The notes beneath the pieces were generated by a model that saw only the letters and a list, made by a program, of their open reading frames with translations, did no database searches and was not told the origin of the DNA. From Serinicoccus marinus DSM 15273 (GTDB lineage Bacteria; Actinomycetota; Actinomycetes; Actinomycetales; Dermatophilaceae): DNA of 64,000 nt. This document shows, piece by piece, positions 45,649 to 53,406 of this stretch. The DNA lies in NCBI RefSeq assembly GCF_008386315.1, contig NZ_CP043808.1, positions 496,001-560,000 of the forward strand, read 5' to 3'. Both the position numbers and the translations under genes were made by a program. The first letter of the stretch is position 1. Each line of letters starts with the position of its first letter.

Positions 45649-47160
45649 GTGACGTCCCACCACCCCGCCGCCGTCATCATCCTCGCCGCCGGGCAGGGCA
45701 CCCGGATGAAGAGCTCCATCCCCAAGGTGCTGCACCGCATCGGTGGTCGATCCCTCGTCGGGCACGCGATGTATGCCGCCCGCCAGGCCTCGCCGGAGCA
45801 CCTCGCCGTCGTCGTCCGGCACGAGCGGGAGCGGGTCGCCGCGCACGTCGCCGAGGCCGACCCGGGCGCGATCGTCGCCGACCAGGACGAGGTCCCGGGG
45901 ACCGGTCGCGCCTGCGAGTGCGGGCTCGGCGCCCTCCCCGACGGTCTCACCGGCACGGTGCTCGTCACCATGGGTGACGTGCCGCTGCTCTCCGGCGAGA
46001 CCCTGCGCGAGCTGACCCGGGTGCACGAGGAGCGCGGCTCGGCGGTGACCCTCCTCTCCGCCGTCGTGGACGACGCCGGCAGCTACGGCCGCGTCGTGCG
46101 CGACGCCGACGGCGAGCTCGCCGAGATCATGGAGTTCAAGGACGCGGTGAAGCGCCGCGACGCCGGCGACCCGGACTACGGCCACGTCGTCGACATCCGC
46201 GAGTTCAACTCCGGCATCTACGCCTTCGACGTCGAGGTGCTGCGCCGCGCGCTGGACCAGGTGGGGCAGGCCAACGAGCAGGGCGAGAAGTACCTCACCG
46301 ACGTCATCAAGATCGCCCGCGAGGAGGGTCGCACCGTTGTGGCCCACCCGGTCACCGACCTCATGCAGACCGAGGGGGTCAACGACAAGGTGCAGCTCGC
46401 GGCCCTCGGCAAGGAGCTCAACCGCCGGGTCGTCGAGCGGCACATGCGCGACGGCGTCATCGTCGTCGACCCCGCCACCACGTGGATCGACGCCGACGTC
46501 ACGATCGGCCAGGACACCGTCGTGCGGCCCGGCACCCAGATCCTCGGCGCGACGACCGTCGGCGCCGAGGCCACGATCGGCCCGGACACGACGCTCACCG
46601 ACTGCGAGATCGGCGACGGCGCGAGCGTCGTGCGCACCCAGGCCGAGCACGCGGTGGTGGGCGGCGACGCCACGGTCGGCCCGTTCTCCTACCTGCGCCC
46701 CGGCACCGTGCTCGGCGAGGGCGGCAAGATCGGCGCCTTCGTCGAGACCAAGAACGCCGACATCGGCCCGGGCGCCAAGGTCCCGCACCTCACCTACTGC
46801 GGCGACGCGACGATCGGGGAGGGCGCCAACATCGGCGCCGGCACGATCTTCGCCAACTACGACGGCGTCGCCAAGCACCGCACCACGGTCGGCCGGCACA
46901 GCTTCGTCGGGTCCGACTCGGTGCTCGTCGCGCCGGTCGACATCGCCGACGGGGCGTATGTCGCGGCCGGCTCCACCATCGAGGGCCGGGTCGGGCCGGG
47001 CCAGATCGCGGTCGCCCGCGCCCGCCAGCGCAACGTCGACGGCTGGGTGGCGCGGCGCCGCGCCGGGACCGCCACCGCGGCGGCCGCCGAGGAGGCGACC
47101 GGGACCGGTACCGGTGGCGAGGGCATACCGCAGGACGAGCCGAGCACGGAGGAGAGCTGA
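45649..47160 (+). CDS. glmU: Bifunctional UDP-N-acetylglucosamine pyrophosphorylase / glucosamine-1-phosphate N-acetyltransferase GlmU
   Basis: 503 residues. The N-terminal nucleotidyltransferase domain has LAAGQGTRMKSSIPKVLH, VTMGDVPLLS and FNSGIYAFD. The C-terminal left-handed beta helix (about 260-455) contains hexapeptide repeats and the acetyltransferase segment GPFSYLRPGTVLGEGGKIGA, ending in a 40-residue Ala/Thr/Glu-rich tail. It makes UDP-GlcNAc for peptidoglycan and is essential. An ATA isoleucine codon at 47125 is part of the octamer GGCATACC. It overlaps prs by one base. Confidence 0.97.
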   Translation: MTSHHPAAVIILAAGQGTRMKSSIPKVLHRIGGRSLVGHAMYAARQASPEHLAVVVRHERERVAAHVAEADPGAIVADQDEVPGTGRACECGLGALPDGLTGTVLVTMGDVPLLSGETLRELTRVHEERGSAVTLLSAVVDDAGSYGRVVRDADGELAEIMEFKDAVKRRDAGDPDYGHVVDIREFNSGIYAFDVEVLRRALDQVGQANEQGEKYLTDVIKIAREEGRTVVAHPVTDLMQTEGVNDKVQLAALGKELNRRVVERHMRDGVIVVDPATTWIDADVTIGQDTVVRPGTQILGATTVGAEATIGPDTTLTDCEIGDGASVVRTQAEHAVVGGDATVGPFSYLRPGTVLGEGGKIGAFVETKNADIGPGAKVPHLTYCGDATIGEGANIGAGTIFANYDGVAKHRTTVGRHSFVGSDSVLVAPVDIADGAYVAAGSTIEGRVGPGQIAVARARQRNVDGWVARRRAGTATAAAAEEATGTGTGGEGIPQDEPSTEES

Positions 47161-48140
47161 TGGGGATCCACAAGACGACCGAGAAGAACCTCATGGTCTT
47201 CTCCGGCCGGGCGCACCCGGCGCTCGCCGACGAGGTCGCCGCCGAGCTGGGCACCAATCTCGTGCCGATGCAGGCGCACAGCTTCGCCAACAGCGAGATC
47301 TACGTCCGCTTCGACGAGTCGGTCCGTGGCTGCGACGCCTTCGTCATCCAGAGCCACGTCGCGCCGGTCAACGAGTGGATCATGGAGCAGCTCATCATGG
47401 TCGACGCGCTCAAGCGCGGCTCGGCCAAGCGGATCACCGTGGTGCTGCCGTTCTACGGGTATGCCCGCCAGGACAAGAAGCACCGCGGCCGGGAGCCGAT
47501 CTCGGCCCGGCTCATCGCCGACATGTTCAAGACCGCTGGCGCCGACCGGCTGCTGACCGTGGACCTGCACACCGCCCAGATCCAGGGCTTCTTCGACGGC
47601 CCCGTCGACCACCTCATGGCCACGCCGATCCTGTCCAAGCACGTCAAGGAGAAGTACGGCAACCGCCAGCTGGCCGTCGTCTCCCCGGACGCCGGCCGGA
47701 TCAAGGTCGCGGAGTGGTGGAGCAACAAGCTGGGCGGCGTGCCGCTGGCTTTCATCCACAAGACCCGCGACGTCACCCGCCCGAACGAGTCCGTCGCCAA
47801 CCGGGTCGTCGGCGAGGTCGAGGGCCGCACCTGCATCCTCGTCGACGACATGATCGACTCCGGTGGCACGATCTGCCAGGCGGCGGAGGCGCTCATGAAA
47901 GACGGTGCCAACGAGGTGGTCATCGCCGCCACGCACCCGATCTTCTCCGAGCCCGCGGTCGAGCGGCTCGCGAAGTCCGTGGCGACCGAGGTCATCGTCA
48001 CCAACACGCTGCCGCTCTCGGACGAGGCGCTGGCGATGGACAAGCTCACCCAGCTCTCGATCGCCCCCCTCGTCAGCCGCGCCATCCGTGAGGTCTTCGA
48101 GGACGGCTCGGTGACCTCCATGTTCGAGGGCCGCGCCTGA
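47160..48140 (+). CDS. prs: Ribose-phosphate pyrophosphokinase
   Basis: 326 residues. FSGRAHPALADEVAAELG, the ATP region FYGYARQDKKHRGREPISAR, the catalytic flexible loop region PDAGRIKVAEWW, and the PRPP-binding loop VDDMIDSGGTICQAAEAL are all standard class-I PRPP synthetase features. It makes PRPP for nucleotides, His and Trp, and in actinobacteria for decaprenyl-phosphate-arabinose-type sugars. ATG 47160 overlaps the glmU stop (TGATG), so the pair is coupled. Confidence 0.97.
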   Translation: MGIHKTTEKNLMVFSGRAHPALADEVAAELGTNLVPMQAHSFANSEIYVRFDESVRGCDAFVIQSHVAPVNEWIMEQLIMVDALKRGSAKRITVVLPFYGYARQDKKHRGREPISARLIADMFKTAGADRLLTVDLHTAQIQGFFDGPVDHLMATPILSKHVKEKYGNRQLAVVSPDAGRIKVAEWWSNKLGGVPLAFIHKTRDVTRPNESVANRVVGEVEGRTCILVDDMIDSGGTICQAAEALMKDGANEVVIAATHPIFSEPAVERLAKSVATEVIVTNTLPLSDEALAMDKLTQLSIAPLVSRAIREVFEDGSVTSMFEGRA

Positions 48141-48150
48141 CCTGCCGTTC

Positions 48151-48192
48151 TGGACATCGGTGTCCGGGGCCCGTCCCGCGAACCGATGTCCA
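48151..48192 (+). terminator. Hairpin after prs
   Basis: TGGACATCGGT (48151-48161) pairs with ACCGATGTCCA (48182-48192) around a 20-nt loop. It lies 11 nt after the prs stop and before the rplY promoter. There is no T tract; it could be a terminator or attenuator. Confidence 0.55.
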
Positions 48193-48236
48193 GCACCGTG
48201 AGGACGCGGGATTTCGTGCGCCCCGTGCGTGGGCGA

Positions 48237-48242
48237 TAGACT
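48237..48242 (+). promoter_or_regulatory. -10 box TAGACT upstream of rplY
   Basis: TAGACT lies about 142 nt before ATG 48384, giving a long leader. The leader is open in the rplY frame from 48276, but that extension does not resemble L25. Confidence 0.4.
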
Positions 48243-48383
48243 CCTCGGCGTTGCCTCGGCGAGGGACGCTGCACGGTGTCCGTCATCGACGAAGAGCTCA
48301 CGGCTGACGCTGCCCCGCGCGGTGTCCCGCGTCGAGGCCTGACCCTGCACACCGCATACCCGCACGAAGAAGGTCTGACCCGC

Positions 48384-49067
48384 ATGGCTGACGAGCTGAA
48401 GATTCCCGCCGAGAAGCGCACCGAGTTCGGCAAGGGTGCTGCCCGCCGCATCCGGCGCGCCGACAAGGTGCCCGCCGTCCTCTACGGCCACGGCACCCCA
48501 CCGCTGCACCTGTCGCTGCCCGGCCACGACACCATGCTGGCGCTGCGCCACAGCAACGCCGTCCTGACGCTGGACGTCGAGGGCGAGTCGCACATGGCCC
48601 TGGCCAAGGACGTGCAGCGCGACCCGATCAAGCGCTTCATCGAGCACGTCGACCTCGTCGTCGTGCGCAAGGGTGAGAAGGTCACCGTCGAGGTCGGCGT
48701 CCACATCGAGGGCGAGGCCGCCCCGGAGACGGTCGTCACCACCGACTACAACACGCTCGAGGTCGAGGCTCCCATCACGAGCATCCCCGAGTGGCTGGTC
48801 GTCTCGGTCGAGGGCCTCGAGGCCGGCACCCAGATCCTGGCCGGCGAGGTCGAGCTGCCCGACGGTGTCACCCTGGTCACCGACCCGGAGGCGCTGGTCG
48901 TCAATGTCTCGCAGCAGGTGTCCGAGGAGGCCCTGGAGGCCGAGCTCGCCGAGGCCGAGGCCGAGGTCGGCATCGAGCAGGAGGAGTCCGACGACGACGC
49001 CGAGGCTGCCGAGGGTGGCGAGGACGAGGCCGAGGGCGGCGAAGACACCGAGGCCAAGGACGACTGA
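48384..49067 (+). CDS. rplY: 50S ribosomal protein L25 / general stress protein Ctc
   Basis: 227 residues. The L25 domain begins ELKIPAEKRTEFGKGAARRI and PAVLYGHGTPPLHLSLPGHD. The CTC-type C-terminal beta domain includes VTVEVGVHIEGEAAP and SIPEWLVVSVEGLEAGTQIL. A strongly acidic tail (EEALEAELAEAEAEVGIEQE and on) ends the protein. It binds 5S rRNA in the large subunit. ATG 48384 is preferred over the in-frame ATG/GTG further upstream because the family begins here. Confidence 0.95.
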   Translation: MADELKIPAEKRTEFGKGAARRIRRADKVPAVLYGHGTPPLHLSLPGHDTMLALRHSNAVLTLDVEGESHMALAKDVQRDPIKRFIEHVDLVVVRKGEKVTVEVGVHIEGEAAPETVVTTDYNTLEVEAPITSIPEWLVVSVEGLEAGTQILAGEVELPDGVTLVTDPEALVVNVSQQVSEEALEAELAEAEAEVGIEQEESDDDAEAAEGGEDEAEGGEDTEAKDD

Positions 49068-49179
49068 CCCCGTGGCAGGCGCTCCGGCGCCTGCGGCGTG
49101 ATCGCGACGTGGCCGCGTCCGGGTGCTCCCGGGTGCGGCCACTGTCGCGTCACGGCCCTCGATCGGTGGAGGAGGAACG

Positions 49180-49780
49180 ATGAGCGAGGCACCCTGGCTC
49201 GTGGTCGGCCTGGGCAACCCCGGTCCGAGGTATGCCGGTCACCGGCACAACATGGTGTGCGATGGTGGTCGAGGCGATGGCGGCCTCGGCGGGGGCGAGC
49301 CTGCGCGAGCACAAGGCGGGCCGGGCCTGGGCCGCCGAGGTGCGGCTCGGGACGCTGCCGGGAGGACTGCCCGGCCCGCGTGCCGTGCTCGCCAGGCCCA
49401 TGACCTACATGAACGTCTCCGGCGGCCCCGTCTCCGGGCTGGCGAAGTTCTACAAGGTGCCGGTCGAGCAGGTGGTCGTCGTGCACGACGAGCTCGACAT
49501 CGAGCCTGGGCAGGTCCGGCTCAAGCGGGGTGGCGGCGAGGGCGGGCACAACGGACTGCGCTCGATCAGCCAGTCCCTCGGCAGCCGGGACTACCTGCGG
49601 GTCCGCCTGGGCATCGGCCGCCCGCCCGGTCGCCAGGACCCGGCCGACTACGTGCTCTCCGACTTCCCGGCGCGCGACCGCACCGAGGTGGAGCTGCTCG
49701 TCGGCGACGGTGAGGACGCCGTCATCGACCTGGCCCAGCGTGGCCTGGAGGCCACCCAGCAGCGCTTTCACGTGCGCTGA
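49180..49780 (+). CDS. pth: Peptidyl-tRNA hydrolase, frameshifted
   Basis: About 200 residues after correction. LVVGLGNPGPRYAGHRHNMV contains the catalytic His, then the frame shifts near 49258-49262 (GTGTGCGATGG; two bases missing or one extra). It continues with AMVVEAMAASAGASLREHKA, LARPMTYMNVSGGPVSGLAK, the catalytic Asp in VVVHDELDIEPGQVRLKRGG, and GGEGGHNGLRSISQSLGSRD, to 49780. It hydrolyses stalled peptidyl-tRNA and is essential, so a real null is unlikely. GGAGGAAC precedes ATG 49180. Confidence 0.92.
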
Positions 49781-49812
49781 GCGACCGGCACGCCCGCTCC
49801 CGTCCCGACTGT

Positions 49813-49872
49813 GGTCACCTTCCTGCAACCTTCATCGCCCTGGAGCGCGATGAAGGTTGCCGGAACGTGACC
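49813..49872. terminator. Long hairpin between convergent pth and TPM genes
   Basis: GGTCAC (49813-49818) and CAACCTTCATCGC (49826-49838) pair with GCGATGAAGGTTG (49847-49859) and GTGACC (49867-49872), leaving 7-nt internal loops and an 8-nt apex. It is well placed as a bidirectional terminator, again with no T tract. Confidence 0.75.
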
Positions 49873-49900
49873 GCACTCCCAGAGGTGGGCAAGGCCGGGT

Positions 49901-50869
49901 CTACCGGGGGAGGGTGGCACGGGCGTCGGCGAGCCGCCCGCGGGCGGAGGCGACGAGGACCAGCAGCTGCTCCAGCTCGGCCACGACCTCGGCGACCGGG
50001 CGTCGCCAGGTGAGGTCGTCGGAGGGACCGACCGAGAGGTCGGCGCGGGCACGGTGCACGTCCAGGGCCTCCAGCTCGGCCGCGGCCAGGTCACCGCGGG
50101 CCTGCGCGGTGGCGGACCGGTCGACCTCGGCCTCCGCCAGCTCGACCCGCAGCCGGGTGTCGGCGAGCTCTCGGTCCAGGGCCACCACCTGCGTCCCCAG
50201 CCGGGTGCTGAGCTCGTCCGCCCGCCGCTCGGCCTCCTGACGGGCGCGCGTCCGGGCGCGGCGCCGGAGCCACCACGCCGCGGCCGCGACCACGATCGCC
50301 AGCGCGGCGAGGACGCCTACGGTCAGCAGCGCGCGCGAGCGCGTCTGCTGCGCCGGGTCGACCGGGTCCAGCGCCGTGAGCCCGGTCACCGCCGTGTCGA
50401 CGGCACCCTGCGGATCACCGGCGCGGGCCTGAGCGAGGACCTGCCCGACGACCGGGTCCACCTCCGCGGCGCGCAGGCCGCTGCCCTCAGGCACCCGCAC
50501 AGCCGCATCCGGGTCGTCCACCGCGACAGCCACCGCCAGGTCCTGCTCGCCCAGACCGGAGAGCGCGGTGGTCCGCTCCAGCCAGGACGTGGCGGGATCG
50601 CCCTCGAAGTCGTCCACCACGACGACGAAGAGCTGCAGGCCGGTGCGCTCGGCGAAGGCGTCCTGGGCCGCCTCGACCGCGGCGGGGGCGGACAGCACGC
50701 CGGCCTGGTCGACCAGCTCGTCGGTGAGGTCGAAGGGATCCTGCGCCCGGACCGTCGACGCGGAGGCCGCCGCTGGCTGCCCGGACGCAGGCACCGCAGC
50801 GCCGGCCGACGCGGGCACCGCTGCGGTGAGGAGCACGGCCGCGAGCGCTCCTGCGCGTGCGCCCCTCAC
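49901..50869 (-). CDS. TPM-domain membrane protein 1
   Basis: 322 residues. A Sec-type signal ([20 protein letters not shown]) is followed by a TPM_phosphatase-like domain (DPFDLTDELVDQAGVLSAPA, GLQLFVVVVDDFEG, LAVAVAVDDPDAAVRVPEGS). Next come one membrane helix (LLTVGVLAALAIVVAAAAWW), a basic stretch RRRARTRARQEAERRADEL and a helical cytoplasmic domain to the end. Start GTG 50869 fits the signal. It is the last gene of a minus-strand cluster with PspA. The function of such TPM proteins in actinobacteria is unknown. Confidence 0.75.
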   Translation of the reverse strand: MRGARAGALAAVLLTAAVPASAGAAVPASGQPAAASASTVRAQDPFDLTDELVDQAGVLSAPAAVEAAQDAFAERTGLQLFVVVVDDFEGDPATSWLERTTALSGLGEQDLAVAVAVDDPDAAVRVPEGSGLRAAEVDPVVGQVLAQARAGDPQGAVDTAVTGLTALDPVDPAQQTRSRALLTVGVLAALAIVVAAAAWWLRRRARTRARQEAERRADELSTRLGTQVVALDRELADTRLRVELAEAEVDRSATAQARGDLAAAELEALDVHRARADLSVGPSDDLTWRRPVAEVVAELEQLLVLVASARGRLADARATLPR

Positions 50870-50912
50870 GCGACCCCGTGCGCCGGGACCGGCCGGTGGG
50901 AGGAGGCGCCCA

Positions 50913-52553
50913 TCAGAAGCGGCCTCCGCCCCGGCTGCGCGACGACCGGCGCGAGGACGACCTCCTCCGGGAGGACGAGCGCCGCCTCGAGGACGACCTC
51001 CTCCGGGAGGAGCTGCCGCCGGAGGAGCTGCGGGCCGAGGCGAGGGCGACCGCGAGCGCCAGCACCGGTGCCACGGCCGAGCGCAGCTCGGTCGACGCCG
51101 TCTCCAGCGCCTCCTGCCGCGCCGGCGGGTCCTCGGGGTGTGCCTCCAGCGCGCTGGTCGCACCGGTCACGGCCCGGTCGAGCCGGCTCGCGTCGGTCCG
51201 GCCCACGTGCCCCTGCAGGTTCAGCCGGGAGGCACGCTCGGCATACCCCGGGAGTCTGTCCTGCTGCGCCCTCGCCTCGGCGAGCGCGGTCCGCAGCGAC
51301 GTCTCCTGCGGCGCGAGCTCGGCCATCGCCCGCTCGAGCTCACCGCGCGGGTCTTCGACGCGGTCGAGCAGCGCATCACCCTTGCCACGGGCTTCCTCGC
51401 CGCGGAGCAGCTCCACGGCGGCCGGGCCGGGTCGGCCCTCGCCCAGGAGGACACCGGCCCGGGTCTGCGCCGAGCCGGCCACGCGCAGCGCCGTCCGGGC
51501 GTGCTCGACGAGGCCGGCGACGTGCTGCTGGACCCAGGGCGAGGACTGCAGCCCGTCCAGAGAGCGCCCGGCGCCGTCGGCCCGCGCGTGCTGTGCGGCG
51601 ACGGTAGCGGCCAGATCGTCCAGCCTCGCGGGATCACGGTGCAGCTCGCGCGCGACGTCGAGCCGTCGCAGCGCGGCGGACAGCACCCGGTGCGCCTCCT
51701 CCAGCCCGTTGTGCGCGGAGTGCAGCGTGCTCTGCCACGCGCCGAGCGTGCGGTGCTTCGGGGTGCCCCGGGGCGCCTCCTGCGGGACCTCGGCCAGCGC
51801 GAGGACCCCCTCGTCCAGGGAGGCCACCGCCTTCTCGCGCTCCTCGCGGAGCAGAGCAGCCTCCTCCTCGCCGAGCTGGGCCGTCACGAAGTCCTGCTCC
51901 TGCCCCGCACGCTCGGCGAGCTCACGGCTGCTCGTCATCAGCTCCACCAGCTCGGAACGCTCGGCGAAGACGGCCTCGCTGCGGGTCCGCCGGGCTCGGC
52001 GGTCGCGCAGCGTCCGGGGTCCGAAGAGCGCTGCGGCCACCGCGGCGAAGAAGCCCACCACGGCGGCCCAGATCCCGCCGAAGAGCCACCAGTTGAACGG
52101 TGCGAGCGCGTCCCCGAAACCCTCGGCGGCGGCGAGCGCGGCGCCGTCCCAGTCCTCCTGCCGCAGCTCGGGCTCGATCTCCTCCACGGCCACCCGCTCG
52201 GCCTCGTCGTCCCCGAGCTCGGTCTGCTCGACGTAGCCGTAACGGCGATCCTCGACGGCGACGGCGAGCAGGATGTCGCCGTCGCCCAGACCGGCCCGGT
52301 CGAAGGTCTGCTCGGTCCAGTCCGGGCCGCTGCGGCCGTCGAAGCTGTCGACGAGGACCACGTGCAGGTCGACGCCACGCTCCACCGCGAGGGCGTCGAG
52401 GGACGCCTCGACCTCGGTGACCGCTTCGGCGCTGAGCGCGTCGGCCTCGTCCACGACCCCGGCGACCTCCTCGAGCGGAGGCGTCGCGGGCGCTGCTGCC
52501 GTCCCGGGCACCAGGCCCAGGACGGCAGCCGTCAGCACGGCGGCGAGGCGCAC
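50913..52553 (-). CDS. TPM-domain membrane protein 2 with Ser/Arg-rich tail
   Basis: 546 residues. A weak signal (RLAAVLTAAVLGLVPGTAAA) precedes a TPM domain (LEEVAGVVDEADALSAEAVT, VDLHVVLVDSFDGRSGPDWT, ILLAVAVEDRRYGYVEQTEL). A membrane helix (WLFGGIWAAVVGFFAAVAAA) is followed by about 300 residues of predicted coiled coil (LGEEEAALLREEREKAVASL and on). The end is a Ser/Arg repeat of about 35 residues (SSSRRRSSSRRRSSS and on) finishing RGGGRF. It lies 33 nt after pspA. The layout of TPM, membrane helix and coiled coil repeats in all three TPM genes here. Confidence 0.75.
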   Translation of the reverse strand: MRLAAVLTAAVLGLVPGTAAAPATPPLEEVAGVVDEADALSAEAVTEVEASLDALAVERGVDLHVVLVDSFDGRSGPDWTEQTFDRAGLGDGDILLAVAVEDRRYGYVEQTELGDDEAERVAVEEIEPELRQEDWDGAALAAAEGFGDALAPFNWWLFGGIWAAVVGFFAAVAAALFGPRTLRDRRARRTRSEAVFAERSELVELMTSSRELAERAGQEQDFVTAQLGEEEAALLREEREKAVASLDEGVLALAEVPQEAPRGTPKHRTLGAWQSTLHSAHNGLEEAHRVLSAALRRLDVARELHRDPARLDDLAATVAAQHARADGAGRSLDGLQSSPWVQQHVAGLVEHARTALRVAGSAQTRAGVLLGEGRPGPAAVELLRGEEARGKGDALLDRVEDPRGELERAMAELAPQETSLRTALAEARAQQDRLPGYAERASRLNLQGHVGRTDASRLDRAVTGATSALEAHPEDPPARQEALETASTELRSAVAPVLALAVALASARSSSGGSSSRRRSSSRRRSSSRRRSSSRRSSRSRGGGRF

Positions 52554-52585
52554 GTCATCCCCCGTCAGACCGGCCCTCGCCGGCC

Positions 52586-53302
52586 TCAGCCCTGGCTCTT
52601 GAGCTGTTGCAGCCGGGCCTCGATCTCGGCGTCCCCGCTGCTGCTCTCCAGCTCGGCGAACTGGTCCTCCAGGCTGGCGGACTGCGCCTCGGAGCGCCCG
52701 GCGACCATAGCCTCCTGCTTGCGGATGGAGTCCTCCCACCGGGACAGGTCGCTGCTGGGGTCCATGACGTCGATCGAGGACATGGCGTCCTGGACCTTCT
52801 CCTGCGCCTCGACCGAGCGGGCCCGGGCGACGAGCGTGCTGCGGCGCGACTTGAGGTCCTCCAGCTTGGTCTTCATGGTGACCAGACCGCCCTTGAGCTG
52901 CTCGACCGTCTCGTTCTGCTGGGCGATGGTCGGCTCGGCGTTCTTGACGTCGTTCTCGTGCTGGATCTGGCGGCCCAGGGCGACCCGCGCGAGGTTGTCG
53001 AACTTGTAGGCGCCGTCCGGGTCGCCGGCGCCGCGCATCTCCTCGGCCTTCGCCGACGCGGCCGCCGCCTTGCGCCCCCACTCGGCCGCGGCATCGCGGT
53101 CGGTCTGCAGGTCGGCCTCGGCCATGCGCACGTTCGCGATGGTCTGCGCCACCGCCTCCTCCGCCTCGGCGATCGAGTTGGAGTAGTCCCGGACCAGCTG
53201 ATCCAGCATCTTCTCCGGGTCCTCGGCGCGGTCCAGCAGCGCGTTGATGTTGGCCCGTGCCAGCTGGCTCACCCGGCCGAGGATCGTCTGCTTCTGCGTC
53301 AT
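52586..53302 (-). CDS. pspA: PspA/IM30 family protein
   Basis: 238 residues. TILGRVSQLARANINALLDR, AEDPEKMLDQLVRDYSNSIA and EAEEAVAQTIANVRMAEADL are the PspA amphipathic N-helix and coiled coil. The rest is almost entirely helical (TVEQLKGGLVTMKTKLEDLK), typical of ESCRT-III-like membrane-repair proteins. It probably polymerises on stressed membranes. It is flanked upstream and downstream by TPM-domain proteins with large coiled coils, which may be its partners. Confidence 0.93.
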   Translation of the reverse strand: MTQKQTILGRVSQLARANINALLDRAEDPEKMLDQLVRDYSNSIAEAEEAVAQTIANVRMAEADLQTDRDAAAEWGRKAAAASAKAEEMRGAGDPDGAYKFDNLARVALGRQIQHENDVKNAEPTIAQQNETVEQLKGGLVTMKTKLEDLKSRRSTLVARARSVEAQEKVQDAMSSIDVMDPSSDLSRWEDSIRKQEAMVAGRSEAQSASLEDQFAELESSSGDAEIEARLQQLKSQG

Positions 53303-53406
53303 CTGGTCTCATCCTTTCTCCGCCCGCGAGGTCGCGGGTCCTGCTGGTCTGATGTCGAGGGTATGACGTGCGGGCGCCACCTCCGGTTGCGCTGCACCAG
53401 GACTGC

